Below are positions 56,194-64,000 of a DNA stretch of 64,000 nt, piece by piece. The stretch's first letter is position 1; each line of letters starts with the position of its first letter. Source of the DNA: Strongylocentrotus droebachiensis (taxonomy: Eukaryota; Echinodermata; Echinoidea; Camarodonta; Strongylocentrotidae); contig JAVYIG010000600.1 in assembly GCA_035222895.1 (NCBI GenBank), positions 124,001 to 188,000 on the forward strand, given 5' to 3'. Made by a program: the position numbers and the translations under genes. Under the pieces are notes generated by a model that saw only the letters and a program-made list of their open reading frames with translations, searched no databases and was not told the origin of the DNA.

Positions 56194-56559
56194 CTAAATA
56201 TGCACCCATTACCAAACATATGTAGCTAGTAGAGCAGAGATGGTGACATAAATGCAAGTCATACATGTTCGTTCAGAGATCAAATTTATGGAACATTAAA
56301 TAGTTCCCTCCCATAGAGATTGTAAGTATAGGTTGGGATTTTATTAGAAACTCCATGAATTGACTATAGAGGGTGGATATGTTCATGAGTATTACGTATA
56401 TGCTGCCCTCTGTAAACCAATAATTGCAATGCATGTGCACAGGCACGAGAAAATTCAACAGAAACATCCAGAACCATATTTTCTGTACGAGGCATAATCT
56501 ACGAAGAACGTTTACTTGTATAGCATGAACTCTGGACTTTAATTCAGAATAGCAGAATT

Positions 56560-57499
56560 ATGGCTTCAAATCTGATTCTCCATTTGTTTATCCTAGGGCA
56601 GTTATTTTTACTGTCAAGTTCTCCACCGCTTTCATCAGACACAAATGAAATACCATTGTGTACTAATAGTTTGAACGTACCACCATGCCTTGTAAGTGAA
56701 CGTACTCCTACTGTGACAATTTATCAGGACCATTCTGTTTACAGTCTGCAAATTTTGTTACCAACTGACTGGGCAGAAGATCTACGTTTAAAGGACATTG
56801 CCCTGAAGAGCAAGGAACTTTTCATTTTTACTGGTATGACCTTCACGTCACAGTATCTTTCAGAGAAGGACAGCCAAAGATGGAAGGTGATATACCAATT
56901 TTCACCTCAAAATAGTGACACTACATGTTTGAACATAACAGTCTCTGTAAAAAATGTAGAACTTCTTGATGGATTTTGGTCTTATTGGGAGTTTGGTGCA
57001 AACAGTTCTCTCTATCAAACCAAAGAAGTTTTCTTGTTCAATGTACAAAAGCCTACCAACGTAACCGCAAAACCAGAAATTCTACAAACAACAGAATCCA
57101 AGTCACCCAGCGATGGGTCAAACTACGATTCGACTACTGCACCAGAAAGACTGTACCCAACACCTTCATCTGATGTTCTTGATGACGATGACAGCCAGAA
57201 AATCACCCGTACTGAAGTTCATCAGATCAAAATATTGGTCATCATTTTAGTATGTGTCAAGTGTGTGGAACTTCTAATAAGGCTGTTTCATGATAAACTC
57301 AAACAATGGTTTCTGTCACTCAAACAATGGTTTCAATCACACACAAAATTGAATTGCTCTCACTCAGACATGGAGAGACCCATCAGTAGAAGTAGAAGTA
57401 GAAGACGAGAAAGGCAAATATCTCAATGTGAATCACCTGACGAAGACAATGAGGGCAACGGAACAAATGATCAAGGCACCAACAGCAAGAAAGAAATCA
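56560..57499 (+). CDS. Paralogue 3 exon 1
   Basis: 313 codons plus one base, donor GTAAGT. It holds signal peptide, ectodomain, stalk, membrane helix and proximal basic tail. The ATG at 56560 is the first Met and begins the signal peptide. Confidence 0.86.
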
Positions 57500-60280
57500 G
57501 TAAGTATTGCCCTATATCCTGAAACAATTGATTTATACTTTTTATCATTTATACTTTATCACCAAACAAACCAACCAGGCATATCTTTGAGTAAAGCAGG
57601 GCTCCCACTTAGCCGAGTTGGCTAAATTACATTGTCTTGTACTGTTCTAAAGAGTGCATGCCATGCAAGAAGAAAATGAAATATTTGTATTCATAATCAA
57701 GATAGAACATGGCGCGATCTTATGGCAAGCCGTTTTATTATTAATTGATATCAATAAATCAATTCTTCTTATCAAGAAATAATTTTATGTTGTAAAGCAA
57801 TGGTAATTCTTGATATCAAGAAATATGTTTTAATGATAAAACTGCTTGCCATAAGATCGCGCCAGCTCACCACAACTCGAGGCTCCAACTCGGCTAAGTG
57901 GGAGCCCTGTTTAAGAGACAGTGCTTTAAAAGTTCATTTAAAGTTCTATACCTTATATCTGATAGGATTCTTTCCTGTCGGATATGTCATGAATCTAAAG
58001 GAAAATTTTGGTGATGTCGACAGGAGTTGCATTTAAAGCGTACAAAAATGAAGATGTTCACTTGATCGACATATGTTATGTTCATCATCTTATTTTCGAA
58101 ACTGCGTAAAACATGTTACCTACTTGTTTATATTTTTCCAAAAGACAAGGTGGTAAAAATATATATACATTTTACTTCAAGTATTTGAACAGTTCTAGGC
58201 TACGGAATAAAATTAAGTATTCTAATTACAAAACTAGCACAAAGCCAAAATATCATTATCAAATTTTTCAATTTTGTATTTTATCTTTTTCAAAAGTACA
58301 ATTAATATTTGATGGGGTTGGTAAGGAATAAATAAACAAAATTACTGACACTGACACTGCAGATATCTAGTAGGAAACACTAAAAGGCTTCAATGTTCCT
58401 TAAACCTTCATTCATATTTGACATTACTAATATCTGATAGACATCAATATGTAAGACTGAGATATATGGCATTATAACAAATTAGGAAGGAAGCAGACCG
58501 AGTGAAGTGTCCACAACAGTACAACCACAGTAAAAGAAAATATAAGACTATAATTATATTTGTAGATGTCTAACAACAGAGGGAGGGGGAGGGAGGGAGG
58601 AAAAGAGAGGGTGGGGAGGGAGGAAAAGAGAGGGTGGGGAGAGAGGGTGAAAGAAAAGAGATACATGTAGAACTACAATACTTGAGAAAAAAACAAATAA
58701 TGACCATAGTGTGTTATATTCTCTCTACAGCAGAAATAGAACCAGGTCCCACTGTACCAGATGTAACAGAGGGAATAAGTCCTGAAGCACAGCAAGACCA
58801 GCAGAGGCTCAAAGTTCAATATCAACCTCAATTACCAATACATGAAGAAGACAGTGATCAGATGGCTCAAAGAATGCAGAATGCAGAGACAATAAATGGT
58901 ATGCAAGCACCATTTTGTGTTATCCCAAACACAGAATGAATATTGATACTTTATGTGCGTTCTTTGCATGTAATGTACATTGGAAAATACTATGGGGTGA
59001 ATTCATAAAATAATGAAAATCTAGCAATTGCTAGAAAATAAAGAATTGCTAGAAGAAAAAAAAGGTGTCAGACCATTTTTAATTTGAAAACACCTATAAC
59101 AGTAATTCTACTCCTAGACAATCAGAAGAAAATGAGATAGCTTCTTACAGTCAATGCCCACCCTATATGTTTCTATGAGATCATGTTTAAAAACTGATAG
59201 AGGGGGAGGGAGAGAGAGGGAGAGGGGGAAAGAGAGGGGCCAGAAGAGAGGGAGGGAGGAAAAGAGACAGAACTACAATACTTGAGAAAAAACAAATAAT
59301 GACCATAGTGTGTTATATTCTCTCTACAGCAGAAATAGAACAAGGTCCATCTGTACCAGATGTAACAGAGGGAATAAGTCCTGAAGCACAGCAAGACCAG
59401 CAGAGGCTCAAAGTTCAATATCAACCTCAATTACCAATACATGAAGAAGACCGTGATCAGATGGCTCAAAGAATGCAGAAAGTGTTAAATCCAGAGACAA
59501 TAAATGGTATGCAAGCACCATTTTGTGTTATCCCAAACACAGAATGAATATTAATACTGTATGTGCGTTCTTTGCATGTAATTTACATTGGAAACTACTA
59601 TAGGGTGAATTCATAAAATAATGAAAAATCTAGCAATTGCTAGAAAATAAAGAAGCCGTCAGACCATTTTGAATTTTTACACCCTTACAAAGCTTCTACT
59701 ACTAGATAATAAGAATGAAATATGGTCAAGCTTCTTTAATACAAGCAAATCCTTCTTTATAAACAGCAATCAAGGTGATTTTGGGGGAAGGGTCGATGCT
59801 GACCCTTTATGTTTCTATGAAATCATGTTAAAAAACGTGTTAATTTTTGTGCTTTTGACCCATGTTCCGATTCATCCTGTCTAATTGGCAACCCTACTGA
59901 AATTTTGAAAGATGGCCAACTTATTCTAAAAGTAGGGTATTCTGCATGCACGGGAAAGTTTAATAACCTCAAGGTTACAACAAAAAATGAATGCAGCAGA
60001 CACTCTCAGAATTAAGGGTTTCTATATAATTCATGCGACTAAAATATGATCGAAGATTGGTCTTTCTATGGTTAGATAAAGATTTATTTGGTATGTTATA
60101 TTTACATTCATAATGCTTCTCAAGATAACCATTGTTGTTCTTCATTTTACATACTCCCTACCTATAGCTGAGGAAGATGGACGCAGACAACTCGAACTTG
60201 GTGTACTCGAGACAAATGAGAGAGATCCTGGGCAGATAGAACAATCTCCACTCTTGAAGAAAAAGGCAACCTACACCTAA
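56560..60280 (+). CDS. Type I membrane glycoprotein, tandem paralogue 3 (exons 1, 2a, 2b, 3)
   Basis: Join 56560-57499, 58731-58898, 59330-59506, 60168-60280. All junctions are phase 1, so transcripts with 2a, 2b or both stay open: 406, 409 or 465 residues. Signal peptide about 1-26; C34/C43; W108; C123 and N125 in NITV; Ser/Thr stalk 165-205 ending in an acidic DDDD patch; membrane helix about 224-241; tail with KQWF twice and an Arg/Ser cluster (SRSRSRRRER). Exons 2a and 2b encode near-identical acidic, Gln-rich tails containing KVQYQPQLPI. Exon 3 ends SPLLKKKATYT then TAA. Same landmark spacing as the genes at 39185 and 50156. No family recognised. Confidence 0.82.
57597..57909. mobile_element. 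TIR element with a second foldback nested inside, in intron 1 of paralogue 3
   Basis: Outer arms CAGGGCTCCCACTTAGCCGA and exact reverse complement at the other end. Inner foldback 57710-57864 has arms TGGCGCGATCTTATGGCAAG. Between them, 57623-57709 duplicates 56107-56193, upstream of the same gene. Confidence 0.9.
58560..58660 (+). repeat. GGGA/GAGA purine tract before exon 2a
   Basis: Low-complexity purine run; a related tract at 59197-59270 precedes exon 2b, so the exon duplication includes the upstream intron. Confidence 0.85.
58731..58898 (+). CDS. Paralogue 3 exon 2a (tail exon, copy 1)
   Basis: 168 bases, acceptor TTCTCTCTACAG, donor GTATGC. It encodes EIEPGPTVPDVTEGISPEAQ and the shared tail with YQPQLPIHEED. 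Phase 1 both ends. Confidence 0.8.
59330..59506 (+). CDS. Paralogue 3 exon 2b (tail exon, copy 2)
   Basis: 177 bases, same splice sites as 2a. Differs by E-to-Q, T-to-S and S-to-R changes and by 9 extra bases near the end (KVLNP in place of NA). Confidence 0.8.
60168..60280 (+). CDS. Paralogue 3 exon 3 (terminal)
   Basis: Acceptor CCTACCTATAG, phase 1 entry. It encodes AEEDGRRQLELGVLETNERD then a short tail and TAA. Confidence 0.75.
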
Positions 60281-60488
60281 AGCTACAAATTACAAAACTC
60301 TTCATCCCTTAAGATATTGAAATTCGAGACAACGATAATATTATTGAGTATATTGAACATATGTATGTGGGATTCAAGCCGTCCACTGCTTGTTCCATTA
60401 GTCAACCAAAGCCAGAAAAATCAGGTTTTAACATGTTGAGCAGAAGACATAAAGTTACTCGGACTTGAGTCTACATGGACGACAGGAA

Positions 60489-60592
60489 CGTCTATAATAT
60501 CAAACGATGGTCTTTCAGAAACATCTATAATATCAAACGATGGTCTTTCAGAAACATCTATAATATCAAACGATGGTCTTTCAGAAACATCA
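60489..60592 (+). repeat. 33-bp tandem repeat, about 3 copies, in the paralogue 3 3' region
   Basis: Unit ATCTATAATATCAAACGATG plus 13 bases, almost exact. The length is a multiple of 3 and the array lies in a 69-codon open frame (NIYNIKRWSFR repeated), but no start context or splice link supports translation. Confidence 0.9.
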
Positions 60593-60718
60593 TTTTCTGT
60601 TCTTTTTGTTGTTTTTTCCTTTCAGTAAACACCATTGCGCCATTTGCCTTTATATTTAATACTACCGATGATGTAATGATTTAAATTTTTGAATTATTTG
60701 GAAGGGTGACAATGAAAC

Positions 60719-60724
60719 AATAAA
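60719..60724 (+). terminator. Candidate poly(A) signal after paralogue 3
   Basis: AATAAA 440 bases past the stop; the 33-bp repeat array would lie inside this 3' UTR. Confidence 0.45.
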
Positions 60725-62570
60725 AATGCAAATTTAAGGAAACGTCACCCCAAAGAAAAAGTTTAAGGAAGGCTGAAAGATGAGATGTATTCATGCCCTT
60801 TGATGTAGGATATTCATTACAAAAGAAGATATTTATGGCATGATCTTGTGCCTTTTAGCATTACATAAGCACAGCCATTTTCTTGATAATGTGGTTTACC
60901 AGGCAAACTTGCATGTGTATCATGCACCAAGCTTTAGTTGGTAATACTTTTCTATTCAAAAACAAAACCTTTACTTTTACTCAATGAGGGACAATCAAAG
61001 CTGAGATAGTAACAATTATGATTGGTGAAAAATATATAACAGGGAACCTTTGAAACTCATTTATTAAAAATATAGTATGGTCTTTGTATTATACCAACAG
61101 GTATATTCCCCAATACAGTTATTGAATTCCAACAAGTGAATTTAGCCACAAAATGAAAAATAAACTGTGAAAATATTTTAAAAAGGAAAGATTACATTAG
61201 ATTTCTCTTTCAGAAAATGGGGAAAGAGTGAAAGGGAAGATGTCAATCTCACTGCTCATACACAATAAGATCTCTCCAAAATCTGGATTCTCAGTTATCT
61301 TTTAGACTTTCTAATATTTTGTAACAGAAACATGTTGTGCATCTTGTTTTTTGTGATATTTATTTGAATTAATTGATTGAAAAACCATCTGGCAAGATGA
61401 TAAAAGAGTTTTCAATCACAGGTGACATTTTCATTCTTTTAATGGTAAAAACATATTCTAGGTATCATAGTTGTTTTGCTGCAAGCATATAAAGATGCAC
61501 CAACAAACCAGAGTATGGTCTATATTTTTCCCAAAATAATGATGTGCATCTATTACAACAAACTGTGGACGAAGATGCTTATTATAATTCAGCTCAACAA
61601 CCTGTTGTAAACTGGGGAGAGCAAATAATCCAACACACTCAGTTCAGCACATTAAGTTATAAACTATCTCAGTTAAAGGGCACATGCTTTAACATTGTAT
61701 TTATTTTATACGCAAAACACTATATATTCTCTTAAAAATGTAAAAAAAGGAGGTTATCTTTTGAAGTATTTAAGAAACAGTTGGAATTTTATTATGAACA
61801 AATAATTCATTCAAAAACGAGACAAATTTGTTTTATTGATAAATGGCAAGATGTACAATTGAAGTTAAAAAACACTTATCATGTTGTGTACCATTTGTAT
61901 TACTGTGTACTGCTTATTGCCATCACATCAATTATTTTGTATTATGTATGTATGATATTTTGTTAATTTACTTTGAGAATTCTGATAACTTTTAATTGAA
62001 AAAAAAAATCATTCTTTAAAATCTAATAGCAGATTTGTTTACTAAGTGTGTGTGGGTGTATGGGGACACAGGTAATTCAAATAGATAATTTGCAGTACAC
62101 ATCACAGGGCTGCTGAAAAGTGAACTAACAAGTACGTCATGTAAATATAAGCAGGTTAATCAGATATTTAATATCATCTCCTACAGCAGGGGTTCTCCTA
62201 CTTTTTTCAATGTACTATTCGTTGCTGGAAAGCCAGACGCAACTCAAATGTTCAATTTGTTTCAATTTGTAATGACACTTGTAATACTGAAGAAAATGAG
62301 GCTTGTTATAGGTCTATATCTGATCTAAGGAGAATCGTTACAATTAATAGAAAAGAAGTTAGGACCCCAGTCTGGACTATATGTAATCATTGGGTGAGTG
62401 TAAATATGCAAAGTTGTAAAAGATTATCCTTTTTCTCAAGCATGATGAAAGAAGCCCCGAAAATTAAAAAATAGCCCCTGAAATTGAAAGAGTAGACCAA
62501 AACAAAATTGGAAAAAAGAGCCCCTGAATGATTAATGTAATACTATCTTCGTTCTAAAAAGTAAGAACAT
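60725..62570. other. Intergenic, no supported gene
   Basis: One exon-like segment, 61214-61305: acceptor TTTCTCTTTCAG, phase-1 frame ENGERVKGKMSISLLIHN..., then TAG. It could be an alternative last exon of paralogue 3, but support is weak. CAGGGGTTCTC at 62186 resembles a hAT terminus without a partner. Confidence 0.35.
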
Positions 62571-62693
62571 TCATACCCCTTGTTAATTTTATTTTATTCG
62601 TGTGTGGTTTTTTTCATAACTTAAGAATGAAGGTTTTGATTGGTTTAAATAGGGCCTTTGTTGAATACTTTTAAATGTAAGCATTAATATGTG

Positions 62694-63310
62694 CCCTGTC
62701 GATTTCCCGTCGGTCACCGGTCAATTTTAGGTCAAAACTGGGCAAAATCGCAGAGCTTTTCCGCGCGGTGTCCCAGCAGTGACCGACCGGTGACCCACCG
62801 ATCCCCGAGCAGTCTCCCACCGGCTGCCGGCTGATTTTAAAGATATTGCACTCCGGCCGGCCAGTGGTCGGCGAGGCTCCAAAATACGCTCGGTGCCCGG
62901 CCGTTCGCCGCCCAGGCACCGAACTAATCGAGCGTTCGTCGCCGAGCGATTTAGGTCAAAAATCGAAGTCGCTAGGTCAAAGGCTGGCGACCGATTTTGG
63001 ACTCGCCGCCCAGTGACTGACTGATCTCCAAGCAGTGACCAGGCGGCGACTGCTCGACAGCCTTTTGACCTAGCGGCTTCTATTTTTGACCTAAATCGTC
63101 GCGATGAATGCTCGATTAGGTCGGCGCCCGGGCGGCAACCGCCCGGTCACCGAGCATAGTTTGGGCGGCGTGTGAAAGTGAGCAGGCGCCGCCCAAATTT
63201 TAACTCCGCGCTATAACTTCAGCAGTGACCGAGCGATGCCTAAAAAACGAGCGGTGCCTGGGCAAAATTGGCAAAAAACTTGCCGCTCGGCCACAGAGCA
63301 GGCTACTTTT
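62694..63310. mobile_element. GC-rich foldback island
   Basis: About 620 bases, clearly GC-rich against an AT-rich surround, with sharp edges. Inverted arms about 62885-63000 and 63020-63165 (CTAATCGAGCGTTCGTCGCC, TTTAGGTCAAAAATCGAAG, TCGCTAGGTCAAAGGCTG). Degenerate G.GACCG.GCGGTG-type units recur through it. It interrupts a MITE left half at 62572. No credible ORF. Confidence 0.75.
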
Positions 63311-64000
63311 GGGTAATGTGACCATAGCATAATGCCTATTCTTCAAATGTATTAATGCCTGTTATATTAACTTCTTCATTATTTTGAGGTTAGTTGTACG
63401 CACATACTATGAACATCTTCAAGGCAAATTATATTTTCATCATTCCAGTACTGTAGAAATTGAACAAACAATATTTTCAATGAACACTTTGTATATGTTA
63501 TGTATACTCTATACTGCATTTTAAGTGAGCATATGCGTACATGTATATCTTGATTTAAAACATTTAACTTCAATTTTCATATTTTTGGATAAACGTGATG
63601 AATCTGGTATGTATCTCTCTTCACTATGCATTTCATTTTACCGGTAAGCAAAATGTAAAGATAACCAGGATATTTTGTCTTCACAGTAAGTGCCTTAATG
63701 GGAATAGGTTTTTTTTTTTTGTAGTCCTAGATCTCGTTTTTTAGCTTCTGAGAGCTGAAATTATTCTGTAATATGTTATTGAATGTGCATGTACATGTCT
63801 ATTCATTAAAAAACACAACAAAATTGGATTTTCAAAAGACAAAATAAATTCCTGTGTATCTGTTTGCATCCAAAGGAAACACTTTTGGAACAACACATGA
63901 CTTCAATACGTGGAGTGAGAGCTGAGGCCAGTGATGAAAAGACCCACATATATCATACTTTCTGGACTTTAAATAAAATTTTAAAACTGTTAAATAGCAA
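63311..64000. other. Intergenic, nothing recognised
   Basis: AT-rich sequence to the window end without exon-like or repeat structure that I can support. Confidence 0.5.

Noticed and set aside
61544..61735. 63-codon frame with DEDAYYNSAQQ as a further receptor exon
   Set aside because: No acceptor in the right phase and no similarity to the other tails.
62671..62919. 82-codon Arg/Gly-rich frame
   Set aside because: Created by the GC-rich foldback; it runs across the element edge.

Overview
This is eukaryotic genomic DNA from a marine invertebrate deuterostome, most likely an echinoderm and probably a sea urchin. The evidence is GT-AG introns throughout, an AT-rich background, very many small inverted-repeat transposons, microsatellites, and frequent ACATGTA and TACCGG words. 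The species call is inference. No prokaryotic, CRISPR or viral gene content was seen.

Region 1 (1-13.5 kb, + strand) holds the last 12 exons of USP39, the U4/U6.U5 tri-snRNP factor (yeast Sad1). They join in frame into 488 residues and end in a stop; only the N-terminal exon(s) lie outside the window. Its introns are packed with foldback and TTAA-flanked miniature elements, a LINE remnant and a SINE remnant.

Region 2 (17.9-38.4 kb, - strand) holds a complete 20-exon gene for a secreted cysteine-rich protein of 1,017 residues. In order it has a signal peptide, eight antistasin-type modules, one WAP-like module, three VWC, one thyroglobulin type-1, two VWC, a small cysteine module, two thyroglobulin type-1 and a lustrin-like C-terminus. 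Every internal exon is a multiple of 3 with phase 1 at both ends. Antistasin, WAP and thyroglobulin-1 are protease-inhibitor folds and VWC modules often bind TGF-beta/BMP ligands, so a multi-headed inhibitor or matrix protein is the natural reading. The WAP exon carries a minisatellite made of 16 copies of its own 3' end plus splice donor. One intron carries an intact LINE reverse transcriptase.

Region 3 (39.2-60.7 kb, + strand) holds three tandem genes for type I single-pass membrane glycoproteins that I cannot assign to any named family. They share C-x(7,8)-C, then 63-65 residues, W, then 16-20 residues, N-[VLI]-T-V, followed by a Thr/Ser/acidic stalk, one membrane segment and a rapidly diverging cytoplasmic tail. 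A broken copy of the gene-1 stalk and membrane segment, duplicated intergenic blocks, a tandemly duplicated tail exon and a possible frameshifted tail show ongoing birth-and-death evolution. This is the best candidate for an undescribed system, possibly a recognition or receptor cluster.

Region 4 (60.7-64 kb) has no convincing gene. It contains a sharply bounded GC-rich foldback island at 62.7-63.3 kb.
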